In this document: piece by piece, positions 29,428-38,571 of the stretch
Numbering within the stretch: the first letter of the stretch is position 1
Layout: each line of letters starts with the position of its first letter
DNA from: Arcobacter sp. LC1
GTDB lineage: Bacteria > Campylobacterota > Campylobacteria > Campylobacterales > Arcobacteraceae
NCBI GenBank assembly: GCA_021378565.1
Contig: JAACJU010000008.1
Coordinates: forward strand, 39,905-103,904
Length of the DNA stretch: 64,000 nt
Direction of reading: 5' to 3'
The notes under the pieces: model-generated
Told to the model about the DNA's origin: nothing
Databases searched by the model: none
The model's input: only the letters and a program-made list of their open reading frames with translations
Position numbers and translations under genes: made by a program

Positions 29428-30849
29428 TTACACCAAAGTTTTTATGGCTTGAAATCTGCTTATCAAGTCTATGTTTGGATTATTTTTATTCATCCCAGTT
29501 TTAATGCTCTGAACTTTTTTATCGCAATTTATATAAGTTCCATCTTTTTCTAAAAAAGAAGGTAAGGCAAGACTAATGCTTGCTTGTTTACTAAGTTCAC
29601 AAATATGGCTAAAACCTGATATTACTTCTTTTTTTTTCAAAAGTTCCATTTTATCTTCAAAATAATTATTTTCAAAAACACATACTAGAGTTGATTTTGC
29701 TAAGGCTTCATCAAAAGTCACTTTAGTTTCAGTAATCCCTAATTTTTTCATTCCAGTTCTATTTGGACTTAAATCTGAAGTTTTTAGCATATCATCAGCA
29801 AAACTTTTGTCGATATATTGCTTAGAAAAACCAGAAATACTAGCTTTTATTTTTAAGGCAAATTCTTTCAAAAACTCTAATTCTTCATTTGATAGCATAG
29901 GAGAAAGCAAAAATAAAATCTTGCCTTTATGTTTTTTTATTTTACTAGCAAGAGCTTTGTTTATTTCTTTATCACTTTTAACTTTTTTAGCAAGCAAGGA
30001 TTCTTCAAGTCTATTCTCATCTTCCTCTTTATAAGACATTCTTCCATAATCACAGATAAAATAACCATTTACTTGTTCATTTACTCTTGGTCTAAATCTA
30101 AATATTTTATCATCTTTGTATTTTTGCTTATTGTGGTCAACTGTTATGTTACAGCCTTTTGAACAGCCTTTACAAATTGCATTAAATGAGTCTAAAAACC
30201 AAACTCTTTGCTTAAATCTAAAGTCTTTATTTGTTAAAGCTCCGACAGGACAAAGGTCAACTATATTCATAGAATAGTCACTTTCAAGCTCTTTGCCTGG
30301 AAAAGTGCTAATTACTGAGTGGTCTGATCTATCAAGCACACCTAGTTCATTTGTTTTTGTAATCTGCTTTGTAAATCGTACACACCTAGTACACAAAACA
30401 CAACGTTCTTGGTCTAGTATTACATTTTTACCTAAGTCAAGTTTTTTTAAAGCGTGGTTTTTTTCAACATTCATTCTAGAATTATAAAAACCACTTTCCA
30501 TATAATAGTCTTGTAATTTACATTCTCCAGCTTGGTCGCAAACTGGGCAATCTATTGGGTGATTGATTAGCTCAAGTTCTAAAATATCTTTTCTAACTTG
30601 CATTATTTTATTATTTTTAGTCTCTACAATCATGCCATCTTTAACAGGAGTATCACAAGCAATTTGTGGTCTTTTTTGTCCTTCTATGCTAACCATACAC
30701 ATTCTGCAATTTCCGTCTTTGCCTAAGGCGGGGTGATAGCAAAAATGAGGAATTTCAATAAGTTCTTTTCTTAAAGAATCTATTAAAAGCTCACCCTTTG
30801 CTACTTCTAGTTCGCGACCATCTACAGTTATTCTAAGCATTTGCATCAT
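29428..30849 (-). CDS. nuoG: NADH-quinone oxidoreductase subunit G, short form
   Basis: NuoG carries Fe-S clusters linking NuoE/F to NuoI. The 473-residue protein keeps the [2Fe-2S] ligands (C37, CRMC near 48-51, and a Cys near 64), the HPIDCPVCDQAGEC cluster near 97-110, CVLCTRCVRF near 150-159, and a CKGCSKGCN [4Fe-4S] site near 225-233 that starts the molybdopterin-type domain. That C-terminal domain is then only about 240 residues long, against 500-600 in common NuoG of about 800-900. The ATG has AGGGGAGA upstream, and the frame ends with a clean stop 10 bp before nuoH. It is therefore probably a naturally reduced subunit rather than a broken gene. Confidence 0.92.
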   Translation of the reverse strand: MMQMLRITVDGRELEVAKGELLIDSLRKELIEIPHFCYHPALGKDGNCRMCMVSIEGQKRPQIACDTPVKDGMIVETKNNKIMQVRKDILELELINHPIDCPVCDQAGECKLQDYYMESGFYNSRMNVEKNHALKKLDLGKNVILDQERCVLCTRCVRFTKQITKTNELGVLDRSDHSVISTFPGKELESDYSMNIVDLCPVGALTNKDFRFKQRVWFLDSFNAICKGCSKGCNITVDHNKQKYKDDKIFRFRPRVNEQVNGYFICDYGRMSYKEEDENRLEESLLAKKVKSDKEINKALASKIKKHKGKILFLLSPMLSNEELEFLKEFALKIKASISGFSKQYIDKSFADDMLKTSDLSPNRTGMKKLGITETKVTFDEALAKSTLVCVFENNYFEDKMELLKKKEVISGFSHICELSKQASISLALPSFLEKDGTYINCDKKVQSIKTGMNKNNPNIDLISRFQAIKTLV

Positions 30850-30872
30850 ATATTTTCTCCCCTAAGCCTTTC

Positions 30873-32156
30873 TTATTTACCTGTGTATAATTGTCTAGGT
30901 CTTGCTATTTTTGTTTTTGGATCTTGGACTAATTCAGTCCATTGAGAAATCCATCCAACAGTTCTACCTATTACGAAAATAGGTGTAAACATTGATTCAG
31001 GAATTTTAAGTGCTGTTAAAATTACCCCTGAATAAAAGTCAATATTTGGATAAAGTCCTCTTTGGATAAAATAATCATCGCTTAAAGCAATTCTCTCAAC
31101 TTCAGCAGCAACATTAAGTAAATTTGAATCAAGATTTAAATCTTTTTTTAGTTTATCTTGTAATTTTTTTAATGTCTCAGCTCTTGGATCTCTACTTTTG
31201 TAAACTCTATGACCAAATCCCATAAGTCTAAAAGGATCATTCTTATCTTTTGCTTTTTCAATGTATTTTGCTACATTTTTTGTATCGCCAATTAATGCTA
31301 ATTGATCCATAACTTTTTCATTTGCACCACCGTGTGCTGGACCCCATAAAGCTGCAATTCCTGAACTTATTGCTACGTAAGGATGTGCTCCTGTTGAGCC
31401 TACATTTCTTACAGTTGTTGTAGAAGCGTTTTGTTCGTGATCAGCATGAAGAGTAAATATTGCGTCAAGTGCATCAACTTCAACTTGTCTAATTTCTTCG
31501 TTTTTGCCTCCGATATTTCTCATTTTTCCACCTGGATAAGCTCTTAGCATATAAAGAAAATTTTCAGTAAAATATCTATCTACATCTGGATAAGTCATAG
31601 GCACACCGATTGAATTTTTATAACTCATTGCGGCAATTGTTGGAATTTTTGCGATAATTCTTCTTCGCATTTCAGAAAATGCATCTTCATTTTCTAGGAT
31701 TAAATGTTCATAATAAAAAGATGATAAGGCATTTACGGCTGAGCCTAATGTCGCCATTGGATGAGCTCCACTTGGAAAAGCATCAAATATTTTTAAAATA
31801 CCTTCATGTAAAAATGATCTATGTCTTATTTCTAAATCAAACTCATTAGAAGTTTTTTTATCAGGTAAATCACCTTGCATAAGTAAATAACATACATCTA
31901 AAAAGCTATATTTTCCAGCTAAATCAGAGATTAATTGTCCTCTGTATCTAAGCTCAGAATTTTCTCCATCAATAAAAGTTATTTTCGATTCACAAGACGC
32001 TGTAGAAGTATAACCAGGATCATAAGTAAACATTCCGCTATCTTTGTAAAAACTTTGAATATTTACAACATCAGGACCTCTAGTTCCACTTAATATATCA
32101 TATTCAAATTGCTTGCCATTTCTATTATCAATCATGGTCATTGTTTTTTTTGCCAT
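30873..32156 (-). CDS. gltA: Citrate synthase (type II) inside the nuo operon
   Basis: GltA condenses acetyl-CoA and oxaloacetate to citrate. The 427-residue protein has an N-terminal domain typical of Gram-negative type II citrate synthases, then HADHEQNAST near 227-236, the catalytic His block GPAHGGANE near 267-275, GFGHRVYKSRDPRAE near 307-321 and a catalytic Asp in NIDFYSG near 363. It has an AGAGGAG ribosome site. It sits between nuoF (43 bp away) and nuoG (23 bp away) on the same strand, so it should be on the complex I transcript. It is distinct from the shorter PrpC at 8180-9286. Confidence 0.94.
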   Translation of the reverse strand: MAKKTMTMIDNRNGKQFEYDILSGTRGPDVVNIQSFYKDSGMFTYDPGYTSTASCESKITFIDGENSELRYRGQLISDLAGKYSFLDVCYLLMQGDLPDKKTSNEFDLEIRHRSFLHEGILKIFDAFPSGAHPMATLGSAVNALSSFYYEHLILENEDAFSEMRRRIIAKIPTIAAMSYKNSIGVPMTYPDVDRYFTENFLYMLRAYPGGKMRNIGGKNEEIRQVEVDALDAIFTLHADHEQNASTTTVRNVGSTGAHPYVAISSGIAALWGPAHGGANEKVMDQLALIGDTKNVAKYIEKAKDKNDPFRLMGFGHRVYKSRDPRAETLKKLQDKLKKDLNLDSNLLNVAAEVERIALSDDYFIQRGLYPNIDFYSGVILTALKIPESMFTPIFVIGRTVGWISQWTELVQDPKTKIARPRQLYTGK

Positions 32157-32199
32157 TGTATCTCCTCTTATTTTATTTTAATTTTATTCTTCTATTCTT

Positions 32200-33450
32200 T
32201 TATTTTCTAGCATAGGCATCAAATTCGTGCCTAAATTTTTTAATCATAGAGCTTATAATATCCACAAGAGCAGGAGCAAAAACACAAACAGTTTTACCAT
32301 TCATTGTATTGCAAATATCTAAAATTGTTTGAATATCATTGCTATTTGCTTTTTTATTTAAAAGGTTCCCTAGAATTTTGTCAATCCAGCCTGAACCTTC
32401 ACGACAAGGCGTGCACTGCCCACAAGATTCATGATGATAAAATTCTATTATATTTTTAGCAGCTTTTACCATACACATGCTTTCATCAATTACGATTAAG
32501 CCCCCAGTTCCTAGTGTTGAGCCTATGTCCCACATGGATTCATAATCTAAAACTGCCTTATTTACTTCATCAGCTGTTAAAATAGGGCAAGATACGCCTC
32601 CAGGGATTACAGCTTTTAATTTTTTGCCACTTTTCATACCTCCGCCAACTTTGTTTATAAAATCTATCATTTTATTTCCATAAGCTAGCTCATAAATTCC
32701 TGGATTTTTAACAAGTCCACTAATACCAAAAAGCATAGTCCCTGGAGATGATTTTGTTCCATATTTTGTATAAGCTTTATATCCATTTTTTATAATATGC
32801 GGAACACTTGCAATAGTTTCTACATTATTGACAGTTGCAGGATTGCCAAAAAACCACTCACATTCTTTTTGATGAGGTTTTAATCTTGGATGTCCTCTTT
32901 TGCCTTCTATTGACTCAATAAGTGCAGATTTCTCCCCACAGATATAAGCACCACCACCACGATGGACTGTAATATTTATACTATGGTTATATTTGTTCAT
33001 AACTTTTTTACCAATAATTTTAGCCGCATAAGCTTCATCTATGGCTTTATTTAATCTATCTATAAAAAATTTATATTCGCCTCTTATATAAATATAAGCG
33101 TCATGTGCATTTATTGCGTAAGAGGAGCAAATTATTCCTTCTATTAAAAGGTGCGGATCATATTCAAAAATTTGTCTATCTTTAAAAGTTCCAGGTTCGC
33201 TTTCGTCTCCGTTTACCATAAGATAAGCAGGTCTTTTATCATTTTTTGGCATGTATTGCCATTTAACTCCGCAAGATGCTCCACCACCACCTTTTCCTCT
33301 TAAACCTGAGTCTAAAACTTCTTGGGTAACTTCATCAGGCATCATAGAAAAAAGTTTTTCTAAAGATGAGTATCTTCCATTTTTTAAAGCAACATCTAAA
33401 AGATGAGAATTAGGAATATCAAAGTTTTTACTTACAATTTTTTCTATCAT
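32200..33450 (-). CDS. nuoF: NADH-quinone oxidoreductase subunit F
   Basis: NuoF binds NADH and FMN and holds cluster N3. The 416-residue protein has the FMN/NADH-binding loop GLRGKGGGGASCGVKW near 49-64, the flavin-associated GAYICGEKSALIES near 166-179, and the [4Fe-4S] motif SCGQCTPCREGS near 341-352. These are canonical NADH dehydrogenase features. C. jejuni and H. pylori lack NuoE/NuoF and use other proteins instead of NADH input, so this organism differs. The start overlaps the nuoE stop by 4 bp. The loop GGGGASCG replaces the more common GGAGFPTG. Confidence 0.94.
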   Translation of the reverse strand: MIEKIVSKNFDIPNSHLLDVALKNGRYSSLEKLFSMMPDEVTQEVLDSGLRGKGGGGASCGVKWQYMPKNDKRPAYLMVNGDESEPGTFKDRQIFEYDPHLLIEGIICSSYAINAHDAYIYIRGEYKFFIDRLNKAIDEAYAAKIIGKKVMNKYNHSINITVHRGGGAYICGEKSALIESIEGKRGHPRLKPHQKECEWFFGNPATVNNVETIASVPHIIKNGYKAYTKYGTKSSPGTMLFGISGLVKNPGIYELAYGNKMIDFINKVGGGMKSGKKLKAVIPGGVSCPILTADEVNKAVLDYESMWDIGSTLGTGGLIVIDESMCMVKAAKNIIEFYHHESCGQCTPCREGSGWIDKILGNLLNKKANSNDIQTILDICNTMNGKTVCVFAPALVDIISSMIKKFRHEFDAYARK

Positions 33451-33926
33451 TTTTTACACTCCATAAGTAAATCTTTAACTTTTTTCTTAGTTAAATTCTC
33501 TTGATATTCTCCATCAAAACTCATCATAGGTGCTCCAGCGCACGCTCCCATGCACTCTACTTCGCTTAAAGTAAAAAGTCCATCTTCGCTAGTTTCTCCT
33601 GGGCTAATACCTAGAGTTTGTTTTATAAATGCTTTTATATCTTCACTTCCACACAACATGCAAGATAAAGTTTTACAAAGTTCAATATGGTGTTTTCCTA
33701 TTGGTTTTAGGTTAAACATAGTGTAAAAAGTTGCAAATTCATAAACTCTAATAGGTGTAGTTTCTAATTTTTCCGCCACAAAAGCCATAGCTTCTGGACT
33801 TATCCAGCCTATTTGTTCTTGGACTAGCCAAAGAGCAGGAAGCATCATAGAATCTATTTTTGGATACTTTTTCGCATCTTTTTGAAATTTCTTTTCATTT
33901 TCTTCTGTGTATTTAAAACTTTGCAT
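33447..33926 (-). CDS. nuoE: NADH-quinone oxidoreductase subunit E
   Basis: NuoE binds the N1a [2Fe-2S] cluster and partners with NuoF in the NADH dehydrogenase module. The 159-residue protein has a helical N-terminal domain (1-80) and the four expected Cys ligands: two in CKTLSCMLCG near 84-93 and two in VECMGACAGAP near 122-132. The start is adjacent to the nuoCD stop (shared base), and nuoF follows with a 4-bp overlap. Length is typical. Confidence 0.94.
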   Translation of the reverse strand: MQSFKYTEENEKKFQKDAKKYPKIDSMMLPALWLVQEQIGWISPEAMAFVAEKLETTPIRVYEFATFYTMFNLKPIGKHHIELCKTLSCMLCGSEDIKAFIKQTLGISPGETSEDGLFTLSEVECMGACAGAPMMSFDGEYQENLTKKKVKDLLMECKK

Positions 33927-35581
33927 TATCTATCAAACTCCCCTGCTATAAAATTCATACTAGCCATAGTAACAACAGCGTCAGCTAGCATAGTATTTTC
34001 AATAATTTTTGCGTATGCACCAAGAGCGTAAAAACATGGAGGTCTGCATTTTACTTTATAAGGTGTTCCACTTCCATCACTTCTAACATAAAATCCAAGT
34101 TCTCCGTTTGCTCCCTCATAAGAGCCATAAAACTCACCCTCAGGAACTTTAACTCCTTCAAAAGTCAGTTTAAATTGATTCATTAAACTTTCAATATTTT
34201 TATGAACATCTTTTTTCTTAGGTAAAACTACTGCTTTATTATCTACAATAATACTACCCTTTGGCATCATTTTTATAGCTTGTCTTATGATTTTAGTGCT
34301 TTGTGCAATTTCTTCAAATCGTACCATCATTCTGTCATAAACATCTCCATGACTCCCAACCACTACATCAAAATCAAAATTGTCATAAAAATAACAAGGC
34401 TTGTCTTTTCTTAAATCTTGTGCTAAGCCCGTAGCTCTTAAGTTTGGTCCTGTGATTCCTGCACTTAAAGCAAAATCTTGTTTTATCACTCCAACATCTT
34501 GTGTTCTATCTATAAATATTTTATTGTGTGCTATTAAAGATAAGCCATCATCAACAGCTTTTTCAATAGATTTTAACACTGTTTCTAAATCTTCTTCAAA
34601 GCCTTTGTATAAATCATGCGCTAATCCACCAATTCTAGTATAAGAGTTAGTTAGCCTCGCTCCTGTTAATTTAGATAAAATATCATAAGCTTCATCTCGT
34701 GGATTATAAAGATACCAAAAATTTGTAAGCCCACCTAAGTCCACACAATTTGCTGCATTGCAAACTAAATGATCTATAATTCTGCTAAGCTCACCCACAA
34801 TTACACGAATATATTTTGCTCTATTTGGTATTTTAAGTTCTAGCATATCTTCAATAGTTTTAGTATAAGCAATATTGTTTAAAATACTAGAGCAGTAGTT
34901 TAGTCTATCTGTATAAGGTATTATTTGGCTGTAAGTATGATTTTCGCAAGATTTTTCAAAGCCTCTGTGTAGGTATCCGATTTCTGTAACGGCTTTTAAA
35001 ATGCTTTCACCCTCAAGCGCCATAAAGTTTCTAATAGTTCCGTGAGTTGCTGGGTGTGAAGGCCCAACATTTAAAAGCATTACATCTTCTTCGCCTAAGT
35101 TTTGCTCTTTTAGAAAAGGAGTCATTTCATCCATCAAATCATCTGTTGTTGTGCAAATTTGACCTTTGGTTATTTCATAATCTTTTCTTAAGGGGTGTCC
35201 TATAAATTGGTGATGATTTAATAATCTTTTTAAGTTTGGATGGTTTGTAAAATTTATACCATATTGGTCAAACGTTTCTCGCTCAGCCCAATTTGCTGAA
35301 TAAAATATATCACTTATACTTGGCACTTCGAGAGCAATATCCTCTGCAAAGCATTTAACTAAAATTTCATCTTTTTTATTTTCATTTCTTAGTATATAAA
35401 TAAGTTCAAATCTTGAAAGTTTTTTTTCTGTACTCGTAGAATTTTCCTTGCCATTCAAAGAATAATTTAAATAATCATTTGCAGTAATATCGAGTAAAAT
35501 ATTAAAGCCTTCTGTATTCTTTAATTTTAAGATTAATTCTCTTAGTTTTTTAGGCTCAGTTTGTAATATCTTATTTTGCAT
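33926..35581 (-). CDS. nuoCD: NADH-quinone oxidoreductase fused subunits C and D
   Basis: This 551-residue protein joins NuoC (about 1-150) and NuoD (about 165-551) of the complex I connecting module. The NuoC part shows the [27 protein letters not shown] region near 95-121. The NuoD part shows [14 protein letters not shown] near 175-188 with the quinone-site His, GYLHRGFEK near 207-215 and [16 protein letters not shown] near 508-523. C. jejuni keeps the two subunits separate, while E. coli has them fused, so this fusion is a useful lineage marker. It overlaps nuoB by 11 bp. Confidence 0.95.
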   Translation of the reverse strand: MQNKILQTEPKKLRELILKLKNTEGFNILLDITANDYLNYSLNGKENSTSTEKKLSRFELIYILRNENKKDEILVKCFAEDIALEVPSISDIFYSANWAERETFDQYGINFTNHPNLKRLLNHHQFIGHPLRKDYEITKGQICTTTDDLMDEMTPFLKEQNLGEEDVMLLNVGPSHPATHGTIRNFMALEGESILKAVTEIGYLHRGFEKSCENHTYSQIIPYTDRLNYCSSILNNIAYTKTIEDMLELKIPNRAKYIRVIVGELSRIIDHLVCNAANCVDLGGLTNFWYLYNPRDEAYDILSKLTGARLTNSYTRIGGLAHDLYKGFEEDLETVLKSIEKAVDDGLSLIAHNKIFIDRTQDVGVIKQDFALSAGITGPNLRATGLAQDLRKDKPCYFYDNFDFDVVVGSHGDVYDRMMVRFEEIAQSTKIIRQAIKMMPKGSIIVDNKAVVLPKKKDVHKNIESLMNQFKLTFEGVKVPEGEFYGSYEGANGELGFYVRSDGSGTPYKVKCRPPCFYALGAYAKIIENTMLADAVVTMASMNFIAGEFDR

Positions 35582-36092
35582 CTAAAAAACCTTTGTGTGT
35601 TTTGTTTACTCTATCTTTGATTATAGAATCACTTTGACATTTTTCTTGGATTTTCATCAAAGCATCAAAAAGAGCTTCAGGTCTAGGAGGACAGCCTGAA
35701 ACATATTCATCAACTGGAATTATAGTATCTATGCCTTGAACTGTGGTGTAGTTGTCATAAAAACCACCACTACAAGCACATGCTCCCATAGAAATAACCC
35801 ATTTTGGTTCAGGCATTTGGTCATATATTTTTTTTAAAACAGGCGCTTGTTTATAAGAAATTGTTCCAGCAACTATCATTAAGTCTGCTTGTCTTGGAGA
35901 AAATCTTACAACTTCAGCTCCAAATCTTGAAATATCAAAGCGACTAGCAGCTGCACTCATAAACTCAATTGCGCAACATGCTGTTCCAAAAGCCATAGGC
36001 CAAAGTGAATAAGACCTAGCCCAGTTAATTGCCTTGTCTAATTTTGTAGTAAGTATACTATCGCCCAATCCTGCTTCTAATCCTAATCCCAT
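35571..36092 (-). CDS. nuoB: NADH-quinone oxidoreductase subunit B
   Basis: NuoB holds the terminal cluster N2 that reduces quinone. The 173-residue product has the adjacent Cys pair in [10 protein letters not shown] near 36-45, the [13 protein letters not shown] block near 103-115 and [11 protein letters not shown] near 132-142, which together supply the four cluster ligands. It overlaps nuoA by 10 bp and nuoCD by 11 bp. Length and motifs are normal. Confidence 0.96.
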   Translation of the reverse strand: MGLGLEAGLGDSILTTKLDKAINWARSYSLWPMAFGTACCAIEFMSAAASRFDISRFGAEVVRFSPRQADLMIVAGTISYKQAPVLKKIYDQMPEPKWVISMGACACSGGFYDNYTTVQGIDTIIPVDEYVSGCPPRPEALFDALMKIQEKCQSDSIIKDRVNKTHKGFLDAK

Positions 36093-36445
36093 GATAACGC
36101 CTCTTTTTTATAAATAAATATTAATCCAGCAAATAAAAGTGCCATAAAAGTAAACATTTCATAAAGTCCAAATGTCCCAAGTTTGACGACATTCACAGCC
36201 CAAGGAAACAAAAAAATCATTTCCACATCAAAAATAACAAACAAAATAGCAACAAGGTAAAATTTAACAGAGAATTTTATTTTTGTTCCACCTATTGGTT
36301 TGCTTACACCACTCTCATAAACCATATTTTTATTTTTATCTTGAGTGTTGTTTGGTCCTAAGGATTTAGTTAGTAAAAATACACCAACTAAGATGATTCC
36401 AATAAGGACAAAAATAGTCGATGCTAAAAGCATTTCGTTTGACAT
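36083..36445 (-). CDS. nuoA: NADH-quinone oxidoreductase subunit A
   Basis: NuoA is a three-helix membrane subunit next to the quinone site. From ATG at 36445 it is 120 residues; an in-frame TTG at 36457 would add four residues, but GGAAA seven bases before the ATG supports the inner start. The conserved loop [11 protein letters not shown] near 43-53 and the [12 protein letters not shown] segment near 73-84 with acidic residues identify the family. It is the first gene of the operon, and a TATAAT lies about 37 bp upstream. Confidence 0.94.
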   Translation of the reverse strand: MSNEMLLASTIFVLIGIILVGVFLLTKSLGPNNTQDKNKNMVYESGVSKPIGGTKIKFSVKFYLVAILFVIFDVEMIFLFPWAVNVVKLGTFGLYEMFTFMALLFAGLIFIYKKEALSWD

Positions 36446-36481
36446 AGGCTTTTCCAATCTTTTGTGAATTTTAAGTTTATA

Positions 36482-36487
36482 ATTATA
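36482..36487 (-). promoter_or_regulatory. Candidate -10 element of the nuo operon promoter
   Basis: On the reverse strand this reads TATAAT in the context TTTGTAGTATAAT, close to the extended -10 pattern of Campylobacter sigma-70. It lies 37 bp upstream of the chosen nuoA ATG, leaving a short leader of about 30 bases. Confidence 0.5.
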
Positions 36488-36588
36488 CTACAAATAAAAA
36501 TCATAACAGCATTAAGTTAGATTTAAAGATGATATTTTTTGTGAAATGTGAAAAAAAGTAATATTTTAGAAGATATTTAGTCAAATTT

Positions 36589-37839
36589 TTAGCTAAATTT
36601 AGCTAAGTCTTTTAGGGCAAGCTCTAATTTGCTTTTACTTAAAGCGCAGTTTAGCCTAAAAAATTTCTCCCCTTCTTTGCCAAAAGTAACACCATCGTTT
36701 AGTCCTAAATTGCATTTATTTATCAAAAAATCTTTAAGCTCTTTATGGCTTTGTTTGTAAGCTGAAAAATCTAGCCAAAGAAGATAGGTTGCTTGTGGTG
36801 CTAGGAATTTTATTTTTGTATTTTTTTCTAAAAAGTTTTGAACAAAGTTTATATTTTGCTTTAAATAAGCCAAAAGTTGCTCTAGCCAAGCACTTCCATT
36901 TTCATAAGCACTTTGCATAGAAATTAAGCCTAAAGAATTAACATGAGTTGCTTCTCTTTTTTTCATAATTTTATCAAAATCATTTTTTAGCTCTAAATTA
37001 TGCGCAATTACATAAGATGCACAAAGTCCAGCTAGGTTAAAAGTTTTACTAGGAGCTTGCAAGCTCAAAGAATTTTGCGCAAATTCTTTTGATATACTAG
37101 AAAATGGCGTGAAGGTAGAAAAAACTAAATCAGAGTGAATTTCATCACTTATAATTTTTATATTATTCTCTAAGCATATATTTCCAAGTTTTATGAGCTC
37201 TTCTTTAGTCCAAATTCTTCCAACAGGATTGTGTGGGGAGCAAAGCACTAAAATCTTAGTTTTTGGAGTAATTCTTTTTTTCAAATCTTCATAATCCATA
37301 GTATAAAAATTTCTTTCATCTTTTTGCAAAGGATTTTTAACTAGAACTCTTTTGTTTGCTTTGATAATCGAGTAAAAAGGATAATAAACAGGACTTTGAA
37401 CTATAACTTCATCGCCAATATCGCTAAAAGTTTCAATCGCAGCACTTAAACTAGCAAGTACACCAATGCTAAGACTAAGATTTTGCTTATTTATAACAAG
37501 ATTATTTTTTTCTTTTTGCCAAGCACAAATAGCTTCAAAGGTTTCGGGAATTTGTTTGGGGTATCCAAAAATTCCATGTTTTATAGCCTTGTTTAAATCT
37601 TCTAAGATAAAATCAGGAGTTTTAAAATCCATATCAGCAACCCAGAGAGGATTTAAATCAGCTTTTCCAAAAACTTCAAGTGTCGCGTCATATTTCGCAC
37701 ATCTTGTATTTTTTCTTATTATTACTTCATCAAAATTATATTTGCTTTGCTCTTTCATTTTGGGCTTGGTTGTAAAAAGCTTACTTAGAGCCATATCTAG
37801 TATTACTTCATCAAAATCACATTTACTTTGCTTTTTCAT
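36589..37839 (-). CDS. PatB/MalY-type PLP aminotransferase or C-S lyase
   Basis: This fold-type I PLP enzyme is similar to MalY/PatB cystathionine beta-lyases, which cleave C-S bonds of cystathionine or cysteine conjugates. Key parts are the PLP-phosphate and substrate blocks NPLWVADMDF near 58-73, CSPHNPVGRIWT near 196-207, SDEIHSDLVF near 227-236 and the Schiff-base Lys in APSKTFNLAGL near 257-267. The 416-residue reading frame carries an in-frame duplication of its first 13 codons: a second ATG at 37758 begins a near copy of the first. From 37758 the protein would be 389 residues, the family norm, so the first 27 residues may be surplus. It follows plsY by one base. Confidence 0.85.
   Translation of the reverse strand: MKKQSKCDFDEVILDMALSKLFTTKPKMKEQSKYNFDEVIIRKNTRCAKYDATLEVFGKADLNPLWVADMDFKTPDFILEDLNKAIKHGIFGYPKQIPETFEAICAWQKEKNNLVINKQNLSLSIGVLASLSAAIETFSDIGDEVIVQSPVYYPFYSIIKANKRVLVKNPLQKDERNFYTMDYEDLKKRITPKTKILVLCSPHNPVGRIWTKEELIKLGNICLENNIKIISDEIHSDLVFSTFTPFSSISKEFAQNSLSLQAPSKTFNLAGLCASYVIAHNLELKNDFDKIMKKREATHVNSLGLISMQSAYENGSAWLEQLLAYLKQNINFVQNFLEKNTKIKFLAPQATYLLWLDFSAYKQSHKELKDFLINKCNLGLNDGVTFGKEGEKFFRLNCALSKSKLELALKDLAKFS
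37720..37839 (-). repeat. Direct repeat duplicating the start of the PatB/MalY-like gene
   Basis: The 39 bases at 37801-37839 and 37720-37758 match at 35 positions and are offset by exactly 81 bp, preserving frame. Each contains an ATG followed by Lys-(Lys/Glu)-Gln-Ser-Lys and ending in FDEVI. The first ATG abuts the plsY stop; the second gives the normal enzyme length. Confidence 0.85.
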
Positions 37840-37840
37840 C

Positions 37841-38467
37841 TTAAGCTCTTACTTTTTTTTCTTTACCTTTGAAAAGTCTTAGAATATTTGGAATATGTTT
37901 ATACACTACTAAAACAGCTATGATATATAAAGGTGCATTTGAGTCAACTCCTAAGCCATTATTAAAAATAAATACAGCTACAAATAAAGCAACTAAGGCT
38001 ATCAAAGAAGACAGCGAAGATACTTTTAAAAATTTTGCACAAAGAGCCCATACAACTAAGGCTATCAAAGCAGGAATTGGGATTAAGATTAGAAATACTC
38101 CAAAGCCAGTAGCAACACCTTTTCCACCTTCAAGCCCTAAATAAATACTATAACAATGTCCCAAAACGCTCAAAACCCCAAGCCCCCATAAAACTGACAT
38201 ATCGACACCATAAAATCTAGCAACAGCGATAAATCCTAGTGCTTTTAAGGCATCTAAAATAATAGTTGCAAGTCCTAATTTTTTTGCTAAAGCAGGATTT
38301 GTTTGCTTAACCACTCTTAAAACATTTGTTGCACCTATGCTTTTGCTTCCTTGTTCTTTGATATTTACCTTGGCAAAAACCTTTGCTAAAATAAGTCCAA
38401 AAGGGATAGAACCTATAAGATAAGCTAGAATATAAAGTTGAATATTGTGGTTTGCGAAAAAATCCAT
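37841..38467 (-). CDS. plsY: Glycerol-3-phosphate acyltransferase PlsY
   Basis: PlsY is an inner-membrane enzyme that transfers acyl groups from acyl-phosphate to glycerol-3-phosphate, the first step of phospholipid synthesis. The 208-residue protein has about five hydrophobic segments and the three family motifs: GSIPFGLI near 18-25, the phosphate-binding GSKSIGATNVLR near 41-52 and GLEGGKGVATGFG near 112-124, followed by a VYKHIPNILRL motif near 187-197. Its stop codon abuts the lyase gene start. It diverges from nadA across about 100 bp. Confidence 0.94.
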   Translation of the reverse strand: MDFFANHNIQLYILAYLIGSIPFGLILAKVFAKVNIKEQGSKSIGATNVLRVVKQTNPALAKKLGLATIILDALKALGFIAVARFYGVDMSVLWGLGVLSVLGHCYSIYLGLEGGKGVATGFGVFLILIPIPALIALVVWALCAKFLKVSSLSSLIALVALFVAVFIFNNGLGVDSNAPLYIIAVLVVYKHIPNILRLFKGKEKKVRA

Positions 38468-38524
38468 TTAATGGCCTTGTTTAAGAGTTTGATTTAATTC
38501 AAGGAATTATAACTAAAATTTGGT

Positions 38525-38530
38525 TATATT
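38525..38530 (+). promoter_or_regulatory. Candidate -10 element before nadA
   Basis: TATATT in the context TTTGGTTATATT lies 42 bp before the nadA ATG. It is the best -10-like element in the plsY-nadA divergent gap and would give a leader of about 35 bases. Confidence 0.35.
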
Positions 38531-38571
38531 CTCTTGATGAAATACTTGTGAAAAAAGTAAAGAGGTTTAAA

